From the NCBI GenBank assembly GCA_020349965.1, contig CP070705.1, positions 609,934 to 673,933 of the forward strand: a DNA stretch of 64,000 nt, written 5' to 3'. Made by a program: the position numbers and the translations under genes. The notes beneath the pieces were generated by a model. That model saw nothing but the letters and a program-made list of their open reading frames with translations, made no database searches and was not told the DNA's origin. The DNA comes from Caldifarciminota bacterium (GTDB taxonomy: Bacteria; Hydrothermota; Tepidihabitantia; SM23-42). Positions 51,215 through 60,200 of this stretch are shown here, one piece after another (positions within the stretch are counted from its first letter, which is position 1; each line of letters starts with the position of its first letter).

Positions 51215-51891
51215 AACCGGTTGATCGTTGAAGCGATGTAACCTGCGCCAAAGCCGTTGTCGATGTTCACGACCGCGACCCCTGGTGCACATGAATTGAG
51301 CATGGTCAGGAGAGGAGTGATTCCCTGGAGACTCAGGCCGTAACCGATGCTCGTCGGCACCGCGATGATCGGTCTAGAGAATAGTCCGCCGGCTACTGAT
51401 GGCAGGACGCCGTCCATGCCGGCTACGACGATCATGACCCGCGATTTTTCGATGCGTTCCCGAAAGGCCAGAAGGCGGTGGACACCTGCGACCCCGACAT
51501 CATATATCCGCTCTACCCGGCTGCCCATTACTTCGGCGGTCACTGCTGCTTCCTCGGCGACCGGAATGTCCGCTGTGCCGCCACTGAGTACGGATATGAG
51601 TCCAACCTTTGGCAGACCTTTGCCCGTGTGGAAAATCTTCGCATCAGGGTGATACTTGCCTTTTGGGAATTTCCTTTTGAGTGCTCGACCGACATCTGGA
51701 GTGACTCTCGTCAAGAGAACGGTTTCATTTGCTTTGCATATCTTTGCGGCAATCGTTAGCACCTGTTTTTTCGTCTTACCCTGGCAGAAAACGACTTCGG
51801 GAAACCCCTTTCTCTTTGCCCGGTGCAAGTCTACTTTTGCATAGCCTATATCTTCGAACGGATCGATGTACACCTTGTCCTTCTTATTCAT
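51211..51891 (-). CDS. larB: Nickel-pincer cofactor biosynthesis protein LarB
   Basis: 226 residues. The LarB/PurE-like carboxylase core shows VLSGGTADIPVAEEAAVTAEVMG, RIYDVGVAGVHRLL, VVAGMDGVLPSVAGGL and PTSIGYG. LarB carboxylates and hydrolyses nicotinic acid adenine dinucleotide to start the pincer cofactor. It is followed directly by larC. The gap to the Memo-AMMECR1 gene is 101 nt and holds no promoter I can support. Confidence 0.95.
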   Translation of the reverse strand: MNKKDKVYIDPFEDIGYAKVDLHRAKRKGFPEVVFCQGKTKKQVLTIAAKICKANETVLLTRVTPDVGRALKRKFPKGKYHPDAKIFHTGKGLPKVGLISVLSGGTADIPVAEEAAVTAEVMGSRVERIYDVGVAGVHRLLAFRERIEKSRVMIVVAGMDGVLPSVAGGLFSRPIIAVPTSIGYGLSLQGITPLLTMLNSCAPGVAVVNIDNGFGAGYIASTINRL

Positions 51892-51992
51892 ACTTTTCCT
51901 GTCATCTATGTGATTTGGTACCTTGTCTCTCGACCATCAGTTCTTCCTGTTGATGCGAGATTTTCATTTCACTATTCCGCAATCTCTGTGTG

Positions 51993-53438
51993 TTAAAAAA
52001 CCTCGGCTGAAAAGCGGTATACTTCTATATCTTTTGAACGTAACGAATCAACGGGCAATCCTGCTTTATAGCAGGTATGGACGAGGAATTCGTCGACATC
52101 CCACCCCTGTTCGACCGGCACCTGTGGCAACAGTAACCCTCCATGAATGCCTTTTTGAATGTATAGGCCGTCGCGTCCGATGACGATTTCACTCTTATCC
52201 CTTACCGGCTGCATTGGAGTAAGGACTGAGATTTCGATTTCCAGATCTTCTAATTCGTCGGCAGTGACGGGTGGGAAACGCGGATCTTGCAGGGCAGCAG
52301 CCTGTGCCATTTGCCCGCACAATTCGTACACCGGATGATCGCCAATGTACCGTCCGATGCATCCGCGGAGGTCTCCGTGTTTCTTGATCGTGACGAATAT
52401 ACCATATGGCTCCTGGAGTTTCTTCGTTATTTTTTTCGGTTTAGGCACCGGTTTTCCTCGCACGACGTTTTCTATGGATGTGCGTGCGATCTCTCTCAGG
52501 GTTTCTTTTTCATCGTCACTGAACCCCAGATCGACGCCTACTTTCACCTTCTTCTCCTTATAAAGAGCAGCTGCCATGTACCCGACGACTTGTGTATGAT
52601 CGCCCGTGATGTCGCCGCTCGTTGCATAAAGCAGCGGTTTAGCTTTATCTGCCCCAAGTTCGCGTGCGACTAGCATTGCAGTGATCATCGGGCCTCCGCC
52701 GCAAGCATCGCAGCTCCGGCTACTGAGTCTTTCATGGAGTAGCTCAGGGTCGAATTTTGCGACCGCGTCGACCACCAATTTGTCAAGCGCCTCGGCTCGT
52801 TTCTGGGACTGGTAATGTGATAGATCAGAACTGGCAACGATCAAAACCGTCCTTCCCTTGGTTGCTTTGGCGATCGCCTTGCTCAGCATTTCGCAGGTCT
52901 TATAATCCTGCGTGCCCATTATGATCTCTATCGCCTTGAATTTCCTGACGGTGAATTGTATGAAGGGCATCTGGATCTCAACCGAGTGCTCAACGGCATG
53001 GGCGTCGGATTCGTAAGTTATATCTTTTTCTGCGGCTATCAGTCTCCTGGCGATCTCAATGTCAAAGTCGATCTTTCCCAGGGGCGTTTGCCGACCAGGG
53101 AACGTGTCGACCGATGCACCGTAGAAAGCATGGCGATGACTGGGACCAATGACGATGACGTCGTCGCATTCCCATCCCTCAACCAGCTTGTAGGCATGCG
53201 CCGCGACCGGGCCCGAATACATGTATCCGGCATGGGGCGAGATCAAGCCGACTATCTCGCCGGGTACGGTTGCCCCTGCTTTATCCAGATAGCCGGTAAT
53301 GGTCTCCCTCAATTCCTTCTCGGTACCGGGGTACCATGAACCGGCATGCGGCGAAGCCCGGTATTCTTTCCCTTCGCACTTCTGTGCCATAAACAGTACT
53401 CCCGTTAAGATTATACACCAAAGAGATCTATTCAACAT
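51993..53438 (-). CDS. Memo-like (AmmeMemoRadiSam B) fused to AMMECR1 domain, exported
   Basis: 481 residues. A signal peptide-like N-terminus (LWCIILTGVLFMAQKCEG) precedes the Memo domain (SPHAGSWYPG, GLISPHAGYMYSGPVAAHAY, VIGPSHRHAFYG, SSDLSHYQ; about 30-300). Residues about 310-480 are AMMECR1 (YGIFVTIKKHGDLRGCIGRY, LQDPRFPPV, LEIEISVLTP). In the AmmeMemoRadiSam system the A and B parts occur with a radical SAM protein, which is not seen here. A fusion with a signal peptide is unusual. It overlaps the MTH938-like gene by 7 nt. Confidence 0.9.
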   Translation of the reverse strand: MLNRSLWCIILTGVLFMAQKCEGKEYRASPHAGSWYPGTEKELRETITGYLDKAGATVPGEIVGLISPHAGYMYSGPVAAHAYKLVEGWECDDVIVIGPSHRHAFYGASVDTFPGRQTPLGKIDFDIEIARRLIAAEKDITYESDAHAVEHSVEIQMPFIQFTVRKFKAIEIIMGTQDYKTCEMLSKAIAKATKGRTVLIVASSDLSHYQSQKRAEALDKLVVDAVAKFDPELLHERLSSRSCDACGGGPMITAMLVARELGADKAKPLLYATSGDITGDHTQVVGYMAAALYKEKKVKVGVDLGFSDDEKETLREIARTSIENVVRGKPVPKPKKITKKLQEPYGIFVTIKKHGDLRGCIGRYIGDHPVYELCGQMAQAAALQDPRFPPVTADELEDLEIEISVLTPMQPVRDKSEIVIGRDGLYIQKGIHGGLLLPQVPVEQGWDVDEFLVHTCYKAGLPVDSLRSKDIEVYRFSAEVF

Positions 53439-53770
53439 GTCAGATGCAGGCAGGCGATGACTTTCCTTTCCGCGGCGATTCTATTGTACTCCTGACAGGC
53501 CTGCTCAGTCGGCACGATAACCGTTTCTATATGTAATTTCTCCATTTCGGCAATCGTCGTACTTGAAATGTTCATTAGCCCTGGTTGGCCAGTTCCGAAT
53601 ATGACTGTATCGGGATGGGCCTCAATGACTTGTCTGATATCATCCAGTTCCAGATTGTGCCCTTGTTTTCTCCACCATCGCGAGTCGACATGGTCATGAT
53701 ATATGATTACGTCGGTGTGGTAAGTCTTGCCCGAGATGACGATCTCACCGAATCTATATGCTTCAATCAC
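53432..53770 (-). CDS. MTH938-like (DUF498/NDUFAF3-type) protein, leaderless
   Basis: 112 residues from GTG 53770. The fold core is AYRFGEIVISGKTYHTDVIIY, VIFGTGQPGLMNIS and VIVPTEQACQEYNRIAAERKVIACLHLTC. This family is widespread and of unclear bacterial function; eukaryotic relatives assist complex I assembly. It is the first gene of a minus-strand run that continues with the Memo-AMMECR1, larB and larC genes. Confidence 0.9.
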   Translation of the reverse strand: MIEAYRFGEIVISGKTYHTDVIIYHDHVDSRWWRKQGHNLELDDIRQVIEAHPDTVIFGTGQPGLMNISSTTIAEMEKLHIETVIVPTEQACQEYNRIAAERKVIACLHLTC

Positions 53771-53776
53771 ATATCA

Positions 53777-53804
53777 ATCATACGGAATATCGGTGCAGTG
53801 TCAA
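53777..53804 (-). promoter_or_regulatory. Leaderless promoter for the MTH938-like gene
   Basis: TTGACA (53804-53799), 16-bp spacer, TATGAT (53782-53777), then 6 nt to GTG 53770. Confidence 0.75.
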
Positions 53805-54048
53805 GACACTCCTCCCCCGATAAGGGGAAGCGAAGCATTGGAGAAACCGAGAAGGAGAAGTCAGAACCGCTTCATCGCCAGATGCTCGGCATATCACTGC
53901 TTTCGCAGAAATTCTGTCTCGCTGACCCCTTCTACTGATACCCGGATTGTCCGGTCTGCTTTCGATTGGCTTTCGGCATTGAGATATGGGTCCAGTTCAT
54001 TGGGTTCGGCAAATGTGCCGCAGTGTGGTACGCCTTCCCATAAATTTC

Positions 54049-54077
54049 TTGACATTATAACACCAAACGTGTAGGAT
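54049..54077 (+). promoter_or_regulatory. Leaderless promoter for lpxD
   Basis: TTGACA 54049-54054, 17-bp spacer, TAGGAT 54072-54077, then 5 nt to GTG 54083. The region 53805-54048 has only a doubtful short minus-strand frame (see rejected items). Confidence 0.65.
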
Positions 54078-54082
54078 TGAGC

Positions 54083-55027
54083 GTGAAGCTTGAGGCTATT
54101 GCGTTGGTCATCGAAGGGAAGGCGTACGGGGACATACAGTTTGACGTGAAGAGTGTAGTGCCGCCAACAGAGGCACAATCATCGGATCTCACTTTTCTCT
54201 TTGATGCTTCGGTGGAAACGAAAGCCGGGGCGGTCGTAAGTGACATGAAGATAGACGGCAAGAGCGGCATTGTTGTGAAGGATCCGAAGGATGCAATGTT
54301 TCGTCTCTTGAAAGTTTTCGCAGAAATCGAGAAGAAAGCCGAAATCTCTCAGCGCGCAGTCATCGAGTACGGTGCGAGGTTGGCGAGTTCTTGTACTGTC
54401 GAGCCTCTAGCAGTGATAAAGAGGAACACCCAGGTCGGTCACGGTACCTACATCGGTGCACAGTGCTACATCGATGAGGGGGTGATGATCGGTGCGAACT
54501 GCCGAATTCTTCCGGGTGCCGTAATTTTCAAACACACACAGATCGGAAATTTCGTTGCAATCGACTCAAATACCGTCATTGGTAAAGAGGGTTTCGGTTA
54601 TGTGAAGAAAGAGCGCTATGAAAGGATCCGGCATATTGGCGGCGTCATTATCGGTGATTTCGTCGAAATCGGCAGTTGTGTGTCAATTGACCGTGGTACC
54701 GTAGGAAATACGGTGATCGGTGAAGGAACGAAAATAGACAATCAAGTGCATATTGCCCATAATGTGAGGATCGGTAAGAATTGTATCATCATGGGACAAG
54801 CAGGGATCGCCGGTTCCGCCAAGATCGGTGACAATGTAATCCTGTGCGGTCAGGTGGGGATAAGCGATCATCTGGAAGTCGAGAACGATGTCATTGTACT
54901 GGCAAAAAGCGGCGTCTTCAAGTCGCTCAGGCATGGTGTGAAGTATTCCGGGATCCCGGCACGTGAGCACAACGCAGTGCTGAAGGCTCTGGCCCGTCTT
55001 TACGCTAATATCGAGTCGGATAAGTGA
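54083..55027 (+). CDS. lpxD: UDP-3-O-acylglucosamine N-acyltransferase LpxD
   Basis: 314 residues from GTG 54083, 5 nt after the -10; the upstream TTG 54077 would overlap the -10. The N-terminal LpxD domain has SSDLTFLFDASV. The left-handed beta-helix hexapeptides run from about residue 95 to 285 (GARLASSCTVEPLAVI, IGANCRILPGAVI, NQVHIAHNVRIGKNCIIMGQAGIAGS). The active-site His region is QVHIAHNVRIG. It adds the second acyl chain of lipid A precursor, so the cell has an outer membrane. Its stop overlaps the GTG of lpxC. Confidence 0.95.
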   Translation: MKLEAIALVIEGKAYGDIQFDVKSVVPPTEAQSSDLTFLFDASVETKAGAVVSDMKIDGKSGIVVKDPKDAMFRLLKVFAEIEKKAEISQRAVIEYGARLASSCTVEPLAVIKRNTQVGHGTYIGAQCYIDEGVMIGANCRILPGAVIFKHTQIGNFVAIDSNTVIGKEGFGYVKKERYERIRHIGGVIIGDFVEIGSCVSIDRGTVGNTVIGEGTKIDNQVHIAHNVRIGKNCIIMGQAGIAGSAKIGDNVILCGQVGISDHLEVENDVIVLAKSGVFKSLRHGVKYSGIPAREHNAVLKALARLYANIESDK

Positions 55028-55806
55028 GCACGGTTAGATTGCAGGGTCGTTGCCTCAATGGGGAAGAGAGTCTAGTAGAGATACATTTGAGTGAAGGTTT
55101 CGCTTTGTATCTTCATGTCGATTCTCGACCTCCGGTGAGTATCGATTACAGCGTTGACAGTGTAAGAGTACGAAATCACACAGTGACGGTCGGTGGTATG
55201 CATCATCTGCGTGTTGTGGAACATCTGTTCTCAGCGCTCTACGGTTTCGGTCTCTTTAACGTGCGAATCGACGTGCACGGCAGTGAAATCCCCTTTTTCG
55301 ACGGCTCGAGCCGGGAAATCGGGCATGCGATGGCAGATTTCGACGGCGGCGAGTCGCCGGTCATAATACCAGATGGTTGCATCGAGATAGGCGAAGGCGA
55401 AAGTATCATCCGTTACTCACCAGGAGCTGATGGTGTTTTGACCGTTGATATGACGCTGGTCCATCCGTATATCGGGATGCAGAGGATCGCATTGCCTGTC
55501 ACCCGGCAAACCTACGCGAGCGAGATCATGCCTGCCCGGACTTTCGTTTTTACTCACGAAGAAGATCCGCGCCTTCATGACCTGCCGCCGTATGGCATCG
55601 GCATAACTGAGAAGAAAATTCACGCAGCTACCCCACTGCGTTTCGAGGACGAACCAGTCAGGCATAAGATTCTGGATCTGCTTGGCGATCTGTATGTCAT
55701 GCGCCGCAGATTGTGCGGCAAGATCGTCGCCATCAATACTTCACATCGATTGAACTTCCGGTTTGTCCGCAAAGTCATATCATCGGTGGATGGTCTCAAT
55801 GCATAA
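55024..55806 (+). CDS. lpxC: UDP-3-O-acyl-N-acetylglucosamine deacetylase LpxC
   Basis: 260 residues from GTG 55024 (GTGA overlap with lpxD). The zinc-site motifs are HHLRVVEHLFSALYGFG, and HKILDLLGDLYVM (His and Asp); PFFDGSS and MPARTFVF are also typical. It catalyses the committed step of lipid A synthesis in the cytoplasm. Slightly short for LpxC (usual about 280-305). lpxD-lpxC without lpxA is a partial cluster. The S9 peptidase ATG overlaps its end by 8 nt. Confidence 0.94.
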   Translation: MSTVRLQGRCLNGEESLVEIHLSEGFALYLHVDSRPPVSIDYSVDSVRVRNHTVTVGGMHHLRVVEHLFSALYGFGLFNVRIDVHGSEIPFFDGSSREIGHAMADFDGGESPVIIPDGCIEIGEGESIIRYSPGADGVLTVDMTLVHPYIGMQRIALPVTRQTYASEIMPARTFVFTHEEDPRLHDLPPYGIGITEKKIHAATPLRFEDEPVRHKILDLLGDLYVMRRRLCGKIVAINTSHRLNFRFVRKVISSVDGLNA

Positions 55807-57919
55807 AAAAAGCGTCATCGCAGTGATGATTGTATCGCTGAGCGCGATGTTGTATGGAGGCGCGCAGAATGGGATGGATATCGATCCGCCTATTGCCTCT
55901 GTTATCCCGAAGGTCGACACGGTACATGGTGATATCCGGGTCGATGATTATTTTTGGCTAAGAGACAGAACAGCCCCCGCTGTGTTGGTCTATCTCAGCG
56001 CCGAGAACGAGTATACAAGGTCAATGATGCTGGATACCGAGGGTCTACAAGATTCAATATACGCTGAGATGGTGGCGCGTATCGAGGAGACAGATATGTC
56101 GGTGCCGGTTAGAAGGGACGACTATTATTACTATTCCCGTACCGAGAAAGGAAAGGAATACCCCGTATATTGCAGAAAGAAGGGGAGCCCCGATAGCGCG
56201 GAGCAAGTGTTGATCGATCTCAATGAACTCTGCTCAGGACATGCCTATATTGAACTGGGTGCATATGAGGTCAGCCCGGATAATCGTTATCTTGCATATT
56301 CTATCGACACCACGGGTTCTGAGCGATACACTCTTTTTTTTAGGGACCTGCAAAGAAATGTTTTGTTGTCCGATCACGTCGAGAACGTCGATGATCAGGT
56401 CGCCTGGGCAAACGACAACCTCACGGTTTACTACACCGTGTTGGATGATGCAAGGAGACCATTCAGACTTTATCGACACACGCTCGGTAAAGATGTCGAC
56501 CAGGACAGGATGATCTACCACGAGAAGGATGATGCCTTTTGGCTCGATATCAGCAAGACAAGGAGCGAACGTTTCTTGCTCATGGTTTCAGGCAGTCACA
56601 CGACGACAGAGGTATTTTACGCCGATGCCGAAGATCCAAGCGGCCATTTTTCGTTGATCCGGCCGCGTGAAACGGATGTTGAATACTACATTGAACACCG
56701 TGATACGATCTTCTACGTATTTACGAACGACGGTGCTCCTAACTTCAAGTTGATGGAGGTTTCAGTGAATGATCCCGCGCCGGGCAACTGGCGTGAGATC
56801 GTCCCTCATCGTGATGCGGTTCTGCTCGAGGGTTTCGATGTTTTCGAAAACTATACGGTCTTGTATGAAAGGGAAAGAGGTTTGAAGAAGATCCGTATCA
56901 TGGGTGCAGGCAGCGACATCGATTACTATGTGGATTTTCCTGAGCCCACCTATTACTTAGATCCCGGTGACAATCCGGAGTTCACTACCGATCTTCTCCG
57001 CTTCGAATATTCTTCGCTGGTAACGCCGAAGACAATATTCGACTACAACATGGGGACGAGGGTGCGCGACCTGAAAAAGCAGTACCGGGTGCTGGGCGCT
57101 TATGATCCGGCGTTGTACCGTGTCGAGAGGCTCTATGCGCCGGCCGATGACGGCGTGCCCATCCCCATATCCCTTGTCTATCGAAAGGACCTGAAGAAGT
57201 ATGGGGGAAATCCGCTGTTATTGATGGGTTATGGCGCATACGGCTGGAGTTATGAACCTTACTTCTCCTCTAATCGTCTGAGCTTGCTCGACCGGGGTTT
57301 TGTCTACGCCATTGCACACGTGCGCGGTGGTGGTGAAATGGGTAAATCCTGGCATGAACAGGGACAGTTTCTTCGGAAAATGAATACGTTCAGGGACTTC
57401 ATCGCCTGCGCAAAGTATCTCGTGCATGAGGGGTATACGACGACAGGCAGTCTCGTTATTTCCGGAGGCAGCGCAGGCGGCCTGCTGATCGGAGCAGTGA
57501 TCAATATGGAACCCGGACTTTTCAAAGCCGCAGTTGCGGACGTTCCGTTCGTCGATGTCATCAACACCATGCTGGATCCTTCAATCCCCTTGACCGTAGT
57601 CGAATACACTGAGCTTGGCAGTCCATTTGATGAGAAATTCTATTGGTACATGAAATCGTATTCACCTTATGACAACGTTGAGGCCCGGCGTTATCCGCAC
57701 ATGCTGGTCACCGCCGCATTCAATGATCCGAGGGTGGGCTACTGGGAGCCTGCGAAGTGGACCGCTAAAATACGTGCACTCAAGACTGACGACAATTTGC
57801 TCATTCTAAAGACGAACATGGATGCAGGCCATGGCGGTTCATCGGGTAGGTATGCCGAGTTGAGAGATCTTGCTTTCGAATATTCCTTTGTATTGAAGGT
57901 GCTGGGGATCGCCCCTTAG
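55799..57919 (+). CDS. Exported S9A prolyl oligopeptidase/oligopeptidase B
   Basis: 706 residues from ATG 55799 (GGTGGA about 9 nt upstream; MVSMHKK at 55790 is an alternative). A signal peptide is present (HKKSVIAVMIVSLSAMLYGGA). The propeller domain (about 40-420) starts VHGDIRVDDYFWLRDR. The catalytic domain has VISGGSAGGLLIG (Ser), FNDPRVGYWEPAKW (Asp region) and TNMDAGHGGSSG (His). It cleaves short peptides, likely in the periplasm. It overlaps lpxC, an unusual pairing. Confidence 0.94.
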   Translation: MHKKSVIAVMIVSLSAMLYGGAQNGMDIDPPIASVIPKVDTVHGDIRVDDYFWLRDRTAPAVLVYLSAENEYTRSMMLDTEGLQDSIYAEMVARIEETDMSVPVRRDDYYYYSRTEKGKEYPVYCRKKGSPDSAEQVLIDLNELCSGHAYIELGAYEVSPDNRYLAYSIDTTGSERYTLFFRDLQRNVLLSDHVENVDDQVAWANDNLTVYYTVLDDARRPFRLYRHTLGKDVDQDRMIYHEKDDAFWLDISKTRSERFLLMVSGSHTTTEVFYADAEDPSGHFSLIRPRETDVEYYIEHRDTIFYVFTNDGAPNFKLMEVSVNDPAPGNWREIVPHRDAVLLEGFDVFENYTVLYERERGLKKIRIMGAGSDIDYYVDFPEPTYYLDPGDNPEFTTDLLRFEYSSLVTPKTIFDYNMGTRVRDLKKQYRVLGAYDPALYRVERLYAPADDGVPIPISLVYRKDLKKYGGNPLLLMGYGAYGWSYEPYFSSNRLSLLDRGFVYAIAHVRGGGEMGKSWHEQGQFLRKMNTFRDFIACAKYLVHEGYTTTGSLVISGGSAGGLLIGAVINMEPGLFKAAVADVPFVDVINTMLDPSIPLTVVEYTELGSPFDEKFYWYMKSYSPYDNVEARRYPHMLVTAAFNDPRVGYWEPAKWTAKIRALKTDDNLLILKTNMDAGHGGSSGRYAELRDLAFEYSFVLKVLGIAP

Positions 57920-57933
57920 ATTTTTCTTCTGCT

Positions 57934-58728
57934 TCAGAAATATCTCAGCGTGTAGGAAACGGTCACAAAAAAATAGTGATTGGTATCTGTCAGGCTTCCT
58001 CCATCATACACGGTCTCGAGAACATATTGCGGCGAGACGGTTATCCTTGGCGTTATATTATGTGCGCACCCTATGTAGAGCCGATTTAGCCTGAAGCCTT
58101 TGGGCCAAAAGCCTATTGCATTGGGTGGCGCATCGGTATCTTCGATGACGCCGAAGAATGGTTCGTCGCCAATGACCAGATTCATGCGCGTATTCACGCT
58201 GTAAGACAATTGGAGAAGTTGCCGGATGACCATAGAGTATCCATTGCGCAGTTCGGATGATTCGTAGACACTCGCGTAGATAGTGTTGTGGAAGATCGTT
58301 CTGCTGGTGAGCGTGAATCTGCCCAGTCGGTAATTGAGGATCGGTAGGACCTCGATGTTGTGCGAGTAGAAATAATCGTCTGGGGTAGGGAAGCCCATGT
58401 AGTAGTACCAGATCGGCAGTTTGAGCGTGAATGCGCAGGTTGTCAATGTGTACACAGGGCCAATGAAGAATTCGTAGAAATAAACGCCTTTGGGCGACAA
58501 CGTTGAGGGGTCATCACTTCTCGCGAATTCGTAGCGTAACCCAGGCATGGCGACAATTGCCCAGTTCGGGCTGTGGACCGATGTCAGGTTGAGGTATGAC
58601 CAGAATCGACCGGTCGTTGCACCCTTTCCGGCGTGTGGTTGGGTGAATACCATGACGAACAGGAATGGTAATATGCGGAGAAGATCCGGCGTCTTTCTCT
58701 GCGCAGCGGTAGCGCAAAGGGATCTCAT
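57934..58728 (-). CDS. DUF2490-like outer-membrane beta-barrel protein
   Basis: 264 residues from ATG 58728 (the frame is open to 58770, but the shorter start fits a signal peptide: LLRILPFLFVMVFTQPHAGKG). The mature part has alternating beta-strands (FWSYLNLTSVHSPNWAIVAMPGLRYEF, IWYYYMGFPTPDDYFYSHN, RITVSPQYVLETVYDGG) and ends in VTVSYTLRYF, with a terminal Phe as in outer-membrane barrels. This fits DUF2490-type proteins. Its function is unknown. It follows the adenosine-specific kinase gene with no spacer. Confidence 0.78.
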   Translation of the reverse strand: MRSLCATAAQRKTPDLLRILPFLFVMVFTQPHAGKGATTGRFWSYLNLTSVHSPNWAIVAMPGLRYEFARSDDPSTLSPKGVYFYEFFIGPVYTLTTCAFTLKLPIWYYYMGFPTPDDYFYSHNIEVLPILNYRLGRFTLTSRTIFHNTIYASVYESSELRNGYSMVIRQLLQLSYSVNTRMNLVIGDEPFFGVIEDTDAPPNAIGFWPKGFRLNRLYIGCAHNITPRITVSPQYVLETVYDGGSLTDTNHYFFVTVSYTLRYF

Positions 58729-58735
58729 GTTTTTT

Positions 58736-59218
58736 CTATAATTTATAGCCGATCTTTCTGAGAAAGTCATGGCGCTCCTTACGTGCTCGTTCGTCTTCGA
58801 TTCCCTTCGGCGCTGAACCGTCGATGACGCCTACCACGCCCTTGCCTTGTTCGTCTTCAACGAGGAGGACCTGCACCGGGTTTGCTGTTGCGCAGAAGAT
58901 ATTGACGACCTCAGGACATGACTTGACCGCGCCGAGTACGTTAATGGGAAATGCGTCCTTTATGAAGATGATGAAGAAATGACCCGCGCCGACTTCTAGT
59001 GCGTTCTTACGCGCGAGTTGGGTCAGCTCAATGTCGTTTCCTTCGGAGCGTACGAGGCGAGGCCCCGATGCTTCGCAGAAGGCGATGCCAAATTTGATGT
59101 GTGCCGAGGAATTGACCAATACTTCATAGAGATCTTCGGCTGTCTTTATGAAATGGGTCTGTCCGCAGATGAGATTGATGCCATCAGGCATTTCGATCTT
59201 GACCTTCTTGATTTCCAT
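58736..59218 (-). CDS. Adenosine-specific kinase family protein (PF04008)
   Basis: 160 residues. The sequence [101 protein letters not shown] and [18 protein letters not shown] matches the PF04008 family, first described from an archaeal protein binding adenosine/AMP. The biochemical role in bacteria is poorly tested. AGGTG precedes its ATG. It is between era and the outer-membrane protein, same strand. Confidence 0.93.
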   Translation of the reverse strand: MEIKKVKIEMPDGINLICGQTHFIKTAEDLYEVLVNSSAHIKFGIAFCEASGPRLVRSEGNDIELTQLARKNALEVGAGHFFIIFIKDAFPINVLGAVKSCPEVVNIFCATANPVQVLLVEDEQGKGVVGVIDGSAPKGIEDERARKERHDFLRKIGYKL

Positions 59219-59243
59219 AACACCTCCAACTGGGATTTCAACA

Positions 59244-60110
59244 TCAGTAACCCAGTTCCTTGAGAAAGCGTTTATTCTTTCTCCATTTTTTCTTCACCTT
59301 CACCCATAATTCGAGGTATACAGGTCGTCCGAGGAATTTTTCGATTTCCCGCCGTGCTTTCTCACCTACTACTTTCAGGGCGGTGCCGTGTTTGCCGATC
59401 AGTATTGCCTTCTGGGATGGCCGCTCTACGAAGACGGTGGCGCGAATGTAGTCCTTACTCTTCTCTCGCTCCTTGAATTCGTCGATGACAACGCAACTTG
59501 CGTAAGGCACTTCCTCCTTGAAGGTTTCGAAGATCTTTTCGCGTATCAAATCAGCGGCAAAGAACCGTTCGGGTGCGTCTGATAGTTGTTCCGGATGGAA
59601 GTAGAATTCGCCGTCTGGAATATGCGTGAAAATCACGCGCTTCAGTTCTTCGATGCCGGTGCCTTTCAGCGCGGATACGGGGACGATGTCGGCGAACCGC
59701 CCTTTACCGAGGCGCTCGACCAGTGGCAGCAACTCGGCCTTTTCGATGAGGTCGATCTTGTTGATGACAATGACGACCGGGGCGTCACCCGCGATCTTGA
59801 TGAACTCGTCAAATGTACGATCCTCCCTGAACCAGGGTTCGATCATCAGTAGCAATAGATCGGAATCCGCAACTGCTATCTTTATTTGTTTCACCATCTG
59901 TTCCTGTAATTCATATCCCGGGCTGATTATCCCTGGCGTATCGATGAAGCAGGCCTGGCATTCATTCTCGGTAAGAATACCGAGGATGCGCCCCCTTGTC
60001 GTCTGCGGTTTTGCAGTCACGGCCGATATTTTGGTACCGAGTAGGCTGTTGAGTAGCGTGGACTTGCCTACGTTTGGTCGGCCGATGATGGCGACATAAC
60101 CGGCTTTCAT
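59244..60110 (-). CDS. era: GTPase Era
   Basis: 288 residues. G1 [13 protein letters not shown]2 region KPQTTR, G3 DTPGII, G4 NKIDLIE and G5 SALKG; the C-terminal KH domain has [39 protein letters not shown]. Era binds 16S rRNA and helps 30S assembly. No ribosome site or convincing promoter is visible before the ATG. It is followed 25 nt later by the adenosine-specific kinase gene. Confidence 0.97.
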   Translation of the reverse strand: MKAGYVAIIGRPNVGKSTLLNSLLGTKISAVTAKPQTTRGRILGILTENECQACFIDTPGIISPGYELQEQMVKQIKIAVADSDLLLLMIEPWFREDRTFDEFIKIAGDAPVVIVINKIDLIEKAELLPLVERLGKGRFADIVPVSALKGTGIEELKRVIFTHIPDGEFYFHPEQLSDAPERFFAADLIREKIFETFKEEVPYASCVVIDEFKEREKSKDYIRATVFVERPSQKAILIGKHGTALKVVGEKARREIEKFLGRPVYLELWVKVKKKWRKNKRFLKELGY

Positions 60111-60143
60111 TGCTACTGTCCGCTGGGATCTTTTCTTACAGCA

Positions 60144-60181
60144 ACACGCCAGGAGGGCGAAATTTGCCCATCCTGGCGTGT
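60144..60181 (-). terminator. Hairpin between the 60201 gene and era, possible weak terminator
   Basis: A perfect 11-bp stem (ACACGCCAGGA / TCCTGGCGTGT) extended by an inner GGGC/GCCC stem. On the minus strand it is followed by TTGCTG rather than a U-run, so termination would be weak; it could also be a processing or attenuation structure before era. Confidence 0.5.
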
Positions 60182-60200
60182 CTGCAATTCGTCCTTTATG

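Noticed and set aside
53894-54055. 53-codon minus-strand frame (starting MSRNLWEGVPHCGTF) before lpxD
   Set aside because: It reads somewhat like protein but has no ribosome site and no matching promoter, and no family is recognised. It may be a remnant.
54049-54060. TATAA inside TTGACATTATAAC as a -10 box
   Set aside because: There is no -35 at a sensible distance for it. The TTGACA itself fits as the -35 of the leaderless lpxD promoter.
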